A stretch of DNA of 6,592 nt from a bacterium (GCA_030431355.1 JAUIJG010000309.1:1-6592); one strand, 5' to 3'. Numbered from the stretch's first letter, positions 1 through 6,180 are shown. Notes: generated by a model from the sequence alone, not told the origin. A program made the numbers and translations.

Positions 1-9
1 GATGTCAAG

Positions 10-34
10 GTACTATTAAATGCAGATTAAGTAC
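10..34. repeat. Interrupted inverted repeat upstream of the first gene
   Basis: GTAC (10-13) and TTAA (16-19) pair with TTAA (27-30) and GTAC (31-34), giving 8 bp with a two-base bulge (TA, 14-15) and a 7-base loop. It lies about 20 bases upstream of the predicted -35 of the next gene. It could be a regulator site or the tail of an upstream transcription unit. No T-tract follows, so it is not a standard terminator. In AT-rich DNA such a dyad may be chance. Confidence 0.25.
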
Positions 35-55
35 ATGGGGATAATTACTAAGCGG

Positions 56-84
56 TTCGTATTTTCCGCAATATCTGGCATAAT
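56..84 (+). promoter_or_regulatory. Predicted extended -10 promoter for the ADP-ribosylglycohydrolase gene
   Basis: CATAAT (79-84) matches the sigma-70 type -10 at five of six bases and is preceded by TG at 76-77, one base upstream, as in extended -10 promoters. A weak -35, TTCGTA (56-61), lies 17 bases upstream. Transcription would start near 91, leaving a leader of about 40 bases before the GTG at 132. This was read by eye only. Confidence 0.4.
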
Positions 85-121
85 TTGCTCTACCTTTATA
101 TAGAAGCCGTGTTTTGACTCT

Positions 122-127
122 GGAGGG
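122..127 (+). promoter_or_regulatory. Ribosome binding site that decides the GTG start at 132
   Basis: GGAGGG sits four bases before GTG 132. An in-frame TTG at 114 would give six more residues but lies upstream of this site and has no Shine-Dalgarno sequence of its own. The GTG is therefore the better start. Confidence 0.7.
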
Positions 128-131
128 CAAA

Positions 132-1127
132 GTGACGGGAAAATCGTTGACCGCTGAACAAGAAGATCGTCTTAAAGGGGCAATTTTAGGGGCAGCCTGT
201 GGCAATGCGCTGGGTGGCAGCTGCGTAGGTCTGAACCACAAAGAAATTTTGGGAACAGCCGGGATCTCGGTGTTGAGAGATTTTGTGCCGGGACTAACCA
301 GAAGCCAATATCCGGAACATAGACCCGGAGAGGTGCTCTCTGATTTTCTGCTCGGCAAAGCCCTTGCCGAAATTCTTATCGAAAACCAGGGTAAAATAGA
401 TAAGGATTCTCTAAAAACCAAGTTCAGCCACCTTCTTGAAGACAAAGAGTTTCTCAGGTCCGGCGCCGGAGCCCACTGCCTGGCAGCATTAAGAAGATTG
501 GTCGATGAACTGCCTCCCTCGGAAGATTCTATTGAAGCGACTCATGTAAGCGGAGCAGCACGGGCTTTTACCCTGGGATGTATGCCCCAGGGCTCAAATG
601 GCGATTCCAGAGAAGCCATAGCGATAATGCAAGCGGAGTTGACTCACAACAATCGCTCCGTGGCGGCAGCAGCGGCAGTAATTGCCAAAACCATCGCCAG
701 ATTTGTGGAAGGTATCAGCCTCGAATCGGAAGAAGAAGTAAAAATATATGTGGGCGAGCAGCTCGCTTATTCCAGAAGCATCGATGAGCGATTCGCCGAT
801 TTCTGGGACGACGTAGCTCCGGATCTCGATTACTCTTCCCAGGCTACGGAGATCCCCTATTCCCTGGTAAATGTCGAGCCCTCAGTATTTGAATGTGTTC
901 CAAGTGCCGTGGGACTCTTCCTGATTTTCAGACACGATCCGGAAGAAGCAATTTGCGCCGCAGCCCGCATCGGAGGAGACACAGATACGGTGGCTCTCAT
1001 AGTCGGAGCCCTGGCCGGAGCCTACCATGGCGCCAGCAAGCTGCCCCAACGCTGGGTCGACAGCCTCGAAAACAAAGAGGAAGTGGACAAACTGGTTGAT
1101 GGCTTGAAAACGCTCTGGACCAACTAG
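132..1127 (+). CDS. ADP-ribosylglycohydrolase (DraG/ARH) family protein with a divergent metal site
   Basis: This is a 331-residue protein from GTG 132 with no signal peptide, so probably cytoplasmic. Family marks run in order: an N-terminal KGAILGAACGNALGG segment (about 15-29) matching the usual GALLG..GDALG, a PGEVLSDF segment (65-72) where the family has PGxWTDDT, a THNN segment (171-174), and a well-kept GGDTDT (281-286) followed by an LAGAYHG-like stretch and a Trp. The family uses two Mg2+ ions to remove ADP-ribose from proteins or small molecules; the ions are held by the TDD motif and the C-terminal DxDT. Here the C-terminal half of the site is intact, but TDDT reads LSDF and GDALG reads GNALG. 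It may be a diverged hydrolase, a one-metal enzyme or an ADP-ribose binder. The substrate cannot be told. No DraT-like partner is in the window. The family call is secure; catalytic activity is not. Confidence 0.85.
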   Translation: MTGKSLTAEQEDRLKGAILGAACGNALGGSCVGLNHKEILGTAGISVLRDFVPGLTRSQYPEHRPGEVLSDFLLGKALAEILIENQGKIDKDSLKTKFSHLLEDKEFLRSGAGAHCLAALRRLVDELPPSEDSIEATHVSGAARAFTLGCMPQGSNGDSREAIAIMQAELTHNNRSVAAAAAVIAKTIARFVEGISLESEEEVKIYVGEQLAYSRSIDERFADFWDDVAPDLDYSSQATEIPYSLVNVEPSVFECVPSAVGLFLIFRHDPEEAICAAARIGGDTDTVALIVGALAGAYHGASKLPQRWVDSLENKEEVDKLVDGLKTLWTN

Positions 1128-1162
1128 TCAAGAACTTCTTATGTTAACGAACTGAAGACCAA

Positions 1163-1194
1163 ATTGTCTGATACTCGCTAGAGTCAGATACAAT
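1163..1194 (+). promoter_or_regulatory. Predicted fabG promoter lying inside a 32-bp imperfect palindrome
   Basis: A -10-like TACAAT (1189-1194, five of six) and a weak -35-like TTGTCT (1164-1169) are 19 bases apart, longer than ideal. Both lie in an imperfect palindrome: the left arm (1163-1176) and the reverse complement of the right arm (1181-1194) agree at 10 of 14 positions around a GCTA centre. The outer ATTGT/ACAAT and inner ACTC/GAGT blocks are perfect. A start near 1201 would leave a leader of about 38 bases before fabG. Symmetry over the core promoter suggests a repressor operator, which is inference. No match to a known fatty acid regulator site is claimed. Confidence 0.4.
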
Positions 1195-1239
1195 ACCGCA
1201 ATTCAGACATCACATAACAAACATAGGAACAGTTTGACC

Positions 1240-2016
1240 ATGTCTACAAATGTTATGACAGAGAAGCAAGCCGAGAAATTCAAGCTCAAAGACCAGGTTG
1301 CCCTGGTAACCGGTTCGGGCAGAGGTATCGGTAGATCTATTGCTGAAACATTGATGGCAGCTGGCGCCAAAGTGGTTATCAGCGACATCAACGAAGAGAC
1401 CTGCAATCAGACAGCTAAGGAGTTGAGAGAAGCCGGCGGAGAAACCCTCGCCTGCATCTGTGACGTCACCAAAGCTGAGAGCATTGAGAAGATGGTTGAA
1501 TCCATCATGAATGAGTGGGGTCGTATCGACATCCTGGTCAACAATGCCGGTATCACTCGCGATAACCTTTATATGAGAATGTCAGAACAAGACTGGCAAG
1601 CTGTTATCGACACAAACCTTTCCAGCGCCTTCAAAGTAACCAAACCGATCATTAAGGTGATGTCCAAACAAAGAAGCGGACGGATCATCAATATCGCCAG
1701 CACCACCGGAGTGCACGGAAACTTTGGTCAGGTAAACTATGCCGCTGCTAAAGCCGGTCTTATCGGCTTTACAAAAACCATAGCTCTTGAATACGCCTCC
1801 AGAAGCATCACCAGCAACGCTGTCGCTCCTGGATTCATCGACACCGATATGACAAGAGCCCTTGGTGAGGAAAATATAAGTAAAGTTCTTGAGAGAATCC
1901 CTCTTAAGAGAATGGGCAGTCCCGAGGACATCGCCAATGCCGTTCTCTTCTTTGCCGGGCCTGGTTCCTATGTAACCGGTCAGGTACTGGAAGTTAATGG
2001 TGGTCTTTATACGTAA
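1240..2016 (+). CDS. fabG: 3-oxoacyl-[acyl-carrier-protein] reductase
   Basis: FabG reduces 3-oxoacyl-ACP to 3-hydroxyacyl-ACP, the first reduction of each fatty acid elongation round, in the cytoplasm. The 258-residue product is a classical short-chain dehydrogenase: TGSGRGIG nucleotide-binding motif (24-31), NNAG (101-104), and the catalytic tetrad N126, S154, Y167 and K171 in the expected GNFGQVNYAAAKAG context. It ends in EVNGGLYT, as FabG proteins do. It is about 14 residues longer at the N terminus than E. coli FabG. ATG 1240 was chosen; AGGA at 1225-1228 is 11 bases away. TTG 1234 has better spacing and ATG 1255 fits the family length, so the exact start is open. Asp49 at the end of the second beta strand is typical of NADH-preferring enzymes of this fold, while many FabG use NADPH. 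acpP and fabF downstream support FabG over a general dehydrogenase. Confidence 0.95.
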   Translation: MSTNVMTEKQAEKFKLKDQVALVTGSGRGIGRSIAETLMAAGAKVVISDINEETCNQTAKELREAGGETLACICDVTKAESIEKMVESIMNEWGRIDILVNNAGITRDNLYMRMSEQDWQAVIDTNLSSAFKVTKPIIKVMSKQRSGRIINIASTTGVHGNFGQVNYAAAKAGLIGFTKTIALEYASRSITSNAVAPGFIDTDMTRALGEENISKVLERIPLKRMGSPEDIANAVLFFAGPGSYVTGQVLEVNGGLYT

Positions 2017-2042
2017 CACAGAGTTTGCATGAAGCACTAATT

Positions 2043-2071
2043 GGGCGACGGACATGATATTCTAGTTGCCC
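2043..2071 (+). other. Stem-loop between fabG and acpP
   Basis: GGGCGAC (2043-2049) can pair with GTTGCCC (2065-2071), seven pairs including one G-U, around a 15-base loop. No T-tract follows, so it is not a clear terminator. It could be a processing or stability element, or a weak attenuator, between fabG and acpP. It ends just upstream of the predicted acpP promoter. Confidence 0.3.
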
Positions 2072-2100
2072 TTGGCACATCTTAGTATTAGCCATTTAGT
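2072..2100 (+). promoter_or_regulatory. Predicted internal promoter for acpP
   Basis: TTGGCA (2072-2077, five of six against TTGACA) and TTTAGT (2095-2100, four of six against TATAAT) are separated by the ideal 17 bases. Transcription would start near 2107, about 20 bases before GTG 2127. ACP is needed in much larger amounts than the fatty acid enzymes, and a dedicated promoter is common for acpP. This site would exclude the most upstream in-frame start (GTG 2106). Confidence 0.45.
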
Positions 2101-2115
2101 TATTCGTGCGTTATC

Positions 2116-2120
2116 GGAGA
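2116..2120 (+). promoter_or_regulatory. Ribosome binding site for acpP
   Basis: GGAGA directly abuts ATG 2121, too close to serve it, but lies seven bases before GTG 2127. It therefore favours GTG 2127. ATG 2139 would have to use GGAG at 2124-2127, 11 bases away. Confidence 0.5.
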
Positions 2121-2126
2121 ATGGGA

Positions 2127-2378
2127 GTGAAAACACAGATGGAAGAAAAGGAAGCCTTCGAGCGAGTCAAGAAGGTAGCCGTAGCGCAATTGAACGTAAA
2201 CAACGACGAAGTTACTCTTGAAGCTAGCTTCACCAAGGATCTGGGCGCAGATTCCCTTGACCAGGTTGAACTCGTGATGGCTCTGGAAGAGGAATTCGGT
2301 GTTGAGATTCCGGACGAAGAAGCCGAAAAGATTACAACCGTAGGCGAAGCCGTTAAGTACATCTCTTCGCACCTCTAG
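2127..2378 (+). CDS. acpP: Acyl carrier protein
   Basis: ACP carries the growing acyl chain on a 4'-phosphopantetheine arm in type II fatty acid synthesis and also supplies acyl groups for lipids. The product is small and acidic, with the invariant modification motif [19 protein letters not shown]; the modified Ser is residue 43 from GTG 2127, or 39 from ATG 2139. The [12 protein letters not shown] segment that follows is nearly the same as in E. coli ACP. The start is uncertain: GTG 2127 (83 residues) has the best Shine-Dalgarno spacing, while ATG 2139 (79 residues, beginning [12 protein letters not shown]) best fits the usual length of about 78. It lies between fabG and fabF, the usual order, and probably is made both from the fabG transcript and from its own promoter. 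Confidence 0.96.
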   Translation: MKTQMEEKEAFERVKKVAVAQLNVNNDEVTLEASFTKDLGADSLDQVELVMALEEEFGVEIPDEEAEKITTVGEAVKYISSHL

Positions 2379-2405
2379 GAAGTAATCCTACCTGAGGGTG
2401 AGTTG

Positions 2406-2438
2406 ATGGCTGCATCGGTGTCAGTACGAAATTACTGA
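2406..2438 (+). CDS. Possible 10-codon leader ORF before fabF
   Basis: ATG 2406 opens a 10-residue reading frame (MAASVSVRNY) ending at TGA 2436-2438. A good Shine-Dalgarno-like GAGGGTG (2394-2400) lies upstream. The last codons and the stop fall inside the hairpin at 2420-2439, so a ribosome translating it would open that hairpin. That arrangement resembles leader peptides, but a frame this short with a ribosome site can arise by chance. The peptide shows no codon run pointing to a sensed amino acid. Confidence 0.2.
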   Translation: MAASVSVRNY

Positions 2439-2439
2439 C
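2420..2439 (+). other. Perfect 7-bp hairpin between acpP and fabF
   Basis: GTCAGTA (2420-2426) and TACTGAC (2433-2439) pair perfectly around the 6-base loop CGAAAT. The downstream sequence is only mildly T-rich and has no run of Ts, so this is at best a weak terminator. It may set the ratio of acpP to fabF expression or protect an acpP transcript end. No good promoter for fabF is visible after it, which suggests read-through. Confidence 0.45.
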
Positions 2440-2482
2440 CCGGGTTGGCTGTTCTATTTCGTTATTAGGAATCAAAATCTGC

Positions 2483-3739
2483 ATGTCGAGTGAACGCGTA
2501 GTAGTCACAGGTATTGGCACAGTCTCCTCTGTGGGGATTGGCAAAGAGAAGTTCTGGGAAGGAATTGCCCGGGGCAAATCCGGTATATCCCGAGTACAGG
2601 GGATTCCACCGGAAGTCCAATCCGCCTGCAAAATAGCCGGCGAGATCAGGGACTTCGACGCATCCTTATATATGGATAAAAAAGCGATCCGGAGAACGGA
2701 CCGCTTTATCCAGTTTGCCCTGGCGGCAGCGAAGATGGCGGTGGAAGATGCCGATATAGACTTCAGCCAGGACGACCCCACCAGGGTCGGCGTGGTTGTA
2801 GGTTCGGCAGCCGGTGGTTTCCAGACCATCGAGAACCAATACAAAGTCCTTTTATCAAAAGGACCGGACCGCTGCTCACCCTTCACCGTGCCTATGTTGA
2901 TCGTCAACATGGCAGCAGGCTGGGTCTCCATGACCTACAATGCCAAAGGTCCTAACCTTTGTCAGGTGACTGCTTGTGCCACATCCTCCCACTCTATAGG
3001 TGATGCTTTCGGCATTATCCAGAGAGGGGAAGCCGATGTGATGTTCGCCGGCGGCAGTGAAGCTCCTATAACATCCCTGGTGATGGCAGGATTCTCATCA
3101 GCAAGAACCCTGTCCACCCGAAACGATGAACCGGAAAAAGCAAGCCGTCCCTTTGACAGAGACCGCGATGGTTTTGTGATGGGAGAAGGCGGAGCCGTAT
3201 TGATTCTTGAATCATTGAGCCACGCCTTGAAACGAGGAGCCCATATCTACGCTGAGATTGCCGGATACGGCATGACCGGCGACGCTTTCGACATCGTCCA
3301 GCCCTGTGTTGACGGTGAAGGAGCAGCTAGAGCCATGACCAAGGCGATACAACAGGCCGAGCTGAAACCTGAGGACATTGCCTATGTCAATGCCCACGGT
3401 ACTTCCACTCCTGTGGGAGACAAAGCGGAGACCGTCGCTATCAAAAGAGTCTTCGGCGACCACGCCGAGTCCGGCAAACTCATGGTCAGTTCTTCAAAAT
3501 CCATGACCGGTCACCTGCTCGGCGCGGCAGGCGCCATCGAAGCAGCCGTGGCCTTGATGTCGATTGAGAACTCTTTAGTTCCGCCCACAATCAACCTGGA
3601 AAACGCAGACCCTGATTGCGATCTTAACTATGTCCCCAATACGGCCATAGAAGGGGTTGAAGTTAACGCAGCCATGTCAAACAGCTTCGGGTTCGGCGGT
3701 CATAACGCTTGTATCTTGTTCAAAAAATACAAGGGTTAG
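2483..3739 (+). CDS. fabF: 3-oxoacyl-[acyl-carrier-protein] synthase II
   Basis: FabF is the condensing enzyme that extends acyl-ACP by two carbons from malonyl-ACP, with release of CO2. The 418-residue length matches the family (E. coli 413). The active-site set is complete: nucleophile Cys165 in TACATSSH, His305 in NAHGTSTPVGD, Lys339 and His344 in KSMTGHLLGAAG, and the C-terminal NSFGFGGHN loop (400-408). ARTLSTRNDEPEKASRPFD and the DGFVMGEGG segment are typical FabF/FabB sequence. The Cys-His-His triad separates it from FabH (Cys-His-Asn), and position after acpP favours FabF over FabB. ATG 2483 has AGGA (2467-2470) 12 bases upstream, a rather long gap. Probably co-transcribed with acpP. 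Confidence 0.95.
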   Translation: MSSERVVVTGIGTVSSVGIGKEKFWEGIARGKSGISRVQGIPPEVQSACKIAGEIRDFDASLYMDKKAIRRTDRFIQFALAAAKMAVEDADIDFSQDDPTRVGVVVGSAAGGFQTIENQYKVLLSKGPDRCSPFTVPMLIVNMAAGWVSMTYNAKGPNLCQVTACATSSHSIGDAFGIIQRGEADVMFAGGSEAPITSLVMAGFSSARTLSTRNDEPEKASRPFDRDRDGFVMGEGGAVLILESLSHALKRGAHIYAEIAGYGMTGDAFDIVQPCVDGEGAARAMTKAIQQAELKPEDIAYVNAHGTSTPVGDKAETVAIKRVFGDHAESGKLMVSSSKSMTGHLLGAAGAIEAAVALMSIENSLVPPTINLENADPDCDLNYVPNTAIEGVEVNAAMSNSFGFGGHNACILFKKYKG

Positions 3740-3768
3740 AAACAGCTGAAGAAGCTAAAATAGTTTCT
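3738..3768 (+). other. Bulged hairpin at the end of fabF
   Basis: AGAAAC (3738-3743), starting inside the fabF stop codon, pairs with GTTTCT (3763-3768). Inside it AGCT (3744-3747) pairs with AGCT (3753-3756), leaving a 6-base bulge on the 3' side. No T-tract follows, so intrinsic termination is doubtful. It could be a transcript-end or processing element between the fab genes and gatA. No convincing gatA promoter was seen in 3740-3835. Confidence 0.3.
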
Positions 3769-3819
3769 CTGTCGGTTCCGGAAAAGCATAGATATACAGG
3801 CAAATTCGAAGGAACCCGC

Positions 3820-3830
3820 TAAGGGGGTGG
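3820..3830 (+). promoter_or_regulatory. Near-consensus ribosome binding site for gatA
   Basis: TAAGGGGGTGG differs from the full anti-Shine-Dalgarno complement TAAGGAGGTGA at two positions. Its G core ends eight bases before ATG 3836. The in-frame GTG at 3827 is part of this site and so is not the start. Confidence 0.75.
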
Positions 3831-3835
3831 ATTCC

Positions 3836-5386
3836 ATGGACTCCGTTGATTCATTTATCGGCAAGAATATTGAAGAACTTCAGGCACTCCTGCACGAGAA
3901 GAAAGCTAGTGCAGAAGAGATAACCCGCAGTCATCTCGATCATATAAAAGCCAACGACGGAAAAACCCACGCCTTCTTAAATGTCACCGAAGAGCTAGCC
4001 CTCTCCCAGGCCCGGGCTGTCGATTCAAAACTGGCTGCCGGTGAAGATCCCGGTCCCCTGGCAGGCATCCCTGTGGCCATAAAAGACAATATTTGTGTGG
4101 AAGGCTACCCGGTCACCTGCGGCTCTGCCATCCTGGAAAATTTTGTCTCCCCCTATACCGGAACCGCGGCAAACAACCTCTTTGCCGCCGGAGCAATCTG
4201 TGTGGGCAAGGCTAATTTAGATGAGTTCGCCATGGGCTCCTCCAACGAAAACACTTCCTATCCGATTCCTCGCAATCCCTGGAATATGGACCGTGTGCCC
4301 GGTGGTAGTTCCGGCGGTCCGGCCGTTAGCGTCGCTTCAGGGTACAGCGTCATCGGTATCGGCTCTGATACCGGAGGCTCCATCCGTCTACCGGCATCGT
4401 TTTGCGGAATCGCCGGCATGAAGCCGACCTATGGACTGGTTTCAAGATTCGGACTGACCTCCTATGCCTCCAGCCTGGATCAGATAGGTCCTTTCGCCGC
4501 CACGGTAAAAGACGCGGCCACGGCGCTTTCTGTGCTGGTAAGCGAAGACAAAAAAGATTCCACCTCTCTTAGAAATCCTTTTGGGAAGTCGAAAAATGGC
4601 GCCGGCGCTTCTTGCGAAGTGCCGAACCTGGACTTCGTGCGTTCGTTAGATCAATCAAAGATTAAAGAGTACTGTAAAGGTCTCAGGGTCGGCGTAATTG
4701 AAGACTTTCTCACCGACGCTTTGCAGCCTGAAATTGCTGCATATATAGACAAAGCTCGCAAACACTTCGAAAGCCTGGGCGCTACGGTGGAGACGATCTC
4801 GATACCCCACATAAAAGAAGCGCTTCCGGTCTACTACATAATCGCCACGGCAGAGGCAAGCGCCAACCTGGCCAGATTTGACGGTGTCAGATATGGTGCC
4901 AGAGCAGCGGATGTCAAAGACCTCACCACCCTCTATAACGAATCCAGACAGCAGGGTTTCGGCGATGAGGTAAAAAGAAGAATAATGCTCGGTACCTATG
5001 CTCTCAGTACCGGCTATTACGACGCCTATTACAAAAAAGCTCAGCAAGTACGACGCCTCATTAAAGAAAGCTTCGACAGGGTGTTCAGCGACTACGACGT
5101 CTTGCTCTCTCCCATGTCGCCCACCGTGGCTTTCAAAATCGGCGAAAAAGTGGATGACCCTCTCTCCATGTACCTTTCAGATATCGCCACCCTGCCGGTC
5201 AACCTGGCCGGATTGCCTGGACTATCGGTACCTTGCGGCTTTAGCGATGACAAAATGCCTATCGGTCTCCAGCTCATGGCCGGTCAACTCTCAGACGCCC
5301 TGTTAATCAGAAGCGGATTCGCCCTGGAGCAAGCTTTTAGAGAAGAGAATTGCCTGCGCTCCCCGGTCCTGGAAGCGGTCAGGTGA
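3836..5386 (+). CDS. gatA: Aspartyl/glutamyl-tRNA amidotransferase subunit A
   Basis: GatA is the amidase subunit of GatCAB. It frees ammonia from glutamine, and GatB uses it to turn Glu-tRNA(Gln), and in many bacteria Asp-tRNA(Asn), into Gln- or Asn-tRNA. The 516-residue product has the amidase-signature Ser-cisSer-Lys triad: Lys83 in AIKDN, cis-Ser158 in PGGSSGG and nucleophile Ser182 in GSDTGGSIR. GatA-specific stretches NLDEFAMGSSNENT, RNPWNMDRVPGGSS, ASSLDQIGP and LGTYALSTGYYDAYYKKAQ separate it from general amidases. It is somewhat longer than the usual 485 or so residues, mainly from an extra Gly/Ser/Lys-rich segment near 247-262. No gatB or gatC is nearby, so the subunits must be encoded elsewhere. 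The enzyme implies an indirect route to Gln-tRNA and/or Asn-tRNA in this organism. Confidence 0.95.
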   Translation: MDSVDSFIGKNIEELQALLHEKKASAEEITRSHLDHIKANDGKTHAFLNVTEELALSQARAVDSKLAAGEDPGPLAGIPVAIKDNICVEGYPVTCGSAILENFVSPYTGTAANNLFAAGAICVGKANLDEFAMGSSNENTSYPIPRNPWNMDRVPGGSSGGPAVSVASGYSVIGIGSDTGGSIRLPASFCGIAGMKPTYGLVSRFGLTSYASSLDQIGPFAATVKDAATALSVLVSEDKKDSTSLRNPFGKSKNGAGASCEVPNLDFVRSLDQSKIKEYCKGLRVGVIEDFLTDALQPEIAAYIDKARKHFESLGATVETISIPHIKEALPVYYIIATAEASANLARFDGVRYGARAADVKDLTTLYNESRQQGFGDEVKRRIMLGTYALSTGYYDAYYKKAQQVRRLIKESFDRVFSDYDVLLSPMSPTVAFKIGEKVDDPLSMYLSDIATLPVNLAGLPGLSVPCGFSDDKMPIGLQLMAGQLSDALLIRSGFALEQAFREENCLRSPVLEAVR

Positions 5387-5509
5387 CAGCCGCTTAATCT
5401 TCGGAAAGGACTAGATTGTCAATTTCTTAGAAATATCCGGCTCAAATTATCGCCTGACAAGTCTGTTTTTCTGTATCCTTAGTGTTCGGTCGAAATTGGA
5501 GATAATTGC

Positions 5510-5986
5510 ATGCTCAGAACCAGAAATCTATTTCTATCTATCCCGATGATGGCGTTGTTCGGAATCGCCGCAACGGCAGATGTCCCTGCCATTGCCGGTC
5601 CCAATGACTTCTTCGGCACCGCCGTCCCCAACGCAGCCGGTGCGGCTCCTGAGCCCAATCCTTACGCTGAAACCCCCATGCCGGAAGGTGACTTCACCGA
5701 AGACGAGCAGCGTATGCAAAAACGCTACAAGGGTCGGGTCAAGCACGCTAAAAACATCCTTGAAAAAGGCAAAAAATTGATCGCCACCGGTCAAAAGAAA
5801 AACAACAAGAAGATGATTAAGAAGGGTCAGATTTTTGTCGACATCGGAGAAAGAGAATTGAAAGAGCTAGCCGCCAACAATCCTCTCGCCGATCTCGTCT
5901 CTCCCACTCAAAAAGCGGAACTGGAGCAGAAAGCCCAGAAAGAGAAGAAGAAAACAGCCCAGAATCCAGGCGAAACCCTCCAGTAA
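5510..5986 (+). CDS. Small secreted lysine-rich protein of unknown function
   Basis: I do not recognise this 158-residue protein. It starts at ATG 5510 with GGAG (5498-5501) eight bases upstream. Residues 1-23 look like a Sec signal peptide: MLRTRN, then a hydrophobic core LFLSIPMMALFGIAATA; cleavage after ATA (23) or AIA (29) is plausible. No lipobox Cys is present. A Pro/Ala-rich linker (about 38-58) and an acidic patch (59-66) precede a strongly basic, probably helical region (68-120) with 13 Lys in residues 71-105. In it ILEKGKKLIATG (83-94) and MIKKGQIFVDIG (102-113) form a 19-residue repeat. The C terminus is Lys/Gln/Glu-rich. It is likely exported to the periplasm or cell surface, where the basic part could bind a polyanion or membrane; this is inference. 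A terminator follows, and it may be its own transcription unit. Confidence 0.75.
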   Translation: MLRTRNLFLSIPMMALFGIAATADVPAIAGPNDFFGTAVPNAAGAAPEPNPYAETPMPEGDFTEDEQRMQKRYKGRVKHAKNILEKGKKLIATGQKKNNKKMIKKGQIFVDIGERELKELAANNPLADLVSPTQKAELEQKAQKEKKKTAQNPGETLQ

Positions 5987-6012
5987 AAAACTGGATAGAG
6001 CTGGAAAAATCA

Positions 6013-6033
6013 GGACTCTTGTTTGCAAGATCC
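6013..6033 (+). other. Hairpin after the secreted-protein gene
   Basis: GGA (6013-6015) and TCTTG (6017-6021) pair with CAAGA (6026-6030) and TCC (6031-6033) around a TTTG loop, with C6016 bulged. An A-rich stretch follows on this strand, not a T-tract. It sits 18 bases before the stronger terminator stem and may stabilise the transcript end. Confidence 0.35.
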
Positions 6034-6050
6034 GAAATAACAAAAAATCC

Positions 6051-6091
6051 GAAAAGACTGTTGATGAAGAATCCCGCAGTCTTTTCTTTTT
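6051..6091 (+). terminator. Rho-independent terminator
   Basis: A perfect 10-bp stem, GAAAAGACTG (6051-6060) with CAGTCTTTTC (6077-6086), encloses a 16-base loop and runs straight into TTTTT (6087-6091). The stem is AT-rich at its base and the loop is large, but stem plus T-tract is the standard form. It would end transcription of the secreted-protein gene and insulate cysK. Confidence 0.75.
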
Positions 6092-6124
6092 GACGGTCTA
6101 AACTTCCCCCGTTAAAGCTATGCT

Positions 6125-6135
6125 TATGATATATT
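6125..6135 (+). promoter_or_regulatory. Candidate -10 region for cysK
   Basis: The AT-rich stretch holds two overlapping -10-like hexamers, TATGAT (6125-6130) and TATATT (6130-6135), each five of six. No good -35 lies at the proper distance from either. A promoter somewhere here is expected, because a terminator ends at 6091 and cysK begins at 6181. Confidence 0.35.
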
Positions 6136-6180
6136 TTTGCCTCAATCGCCCCTACAGTTCCCAGAGGAGTAAAGCCAATC

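Noticed and set aside
5..445. Open frame of 146 codons on the - strand
   Set aside because: It lies opposite the ADP-ribosylglycohydrolase gene and its promoter, and its product is Ser/Arg/Pro-rich with no recognisable motif, as expected for an antisense shadow.
2353..2931. Open frame of 192 codons on the - strand
   Set aside because: It is antisense to fabF, whose active-site motifs are all present, and its translation resembles no protein.
3770..3798. Possible gatA promoter (CTGTCG with TATACA)
   Set aside because: The hexamers match consensus at only three and four of six bases, too weak to annotate.
5416..5460. TTGTCA and TGACAA inverted repeat before the secreted-protein gene
   Set aside because: Only six bases match across a 33-base gap, which is expected by chance. 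CTGACA (5454-5459) also resembles a -35 but has no -10 at proper spacing. I see no supported promoter or terminator in 5387-5509.
6064..6093. Nine-codon ORF inside the terminator loop
   Set aside because: It has no ribosome site and its codons simply overlap the terminator stem and T-tract.
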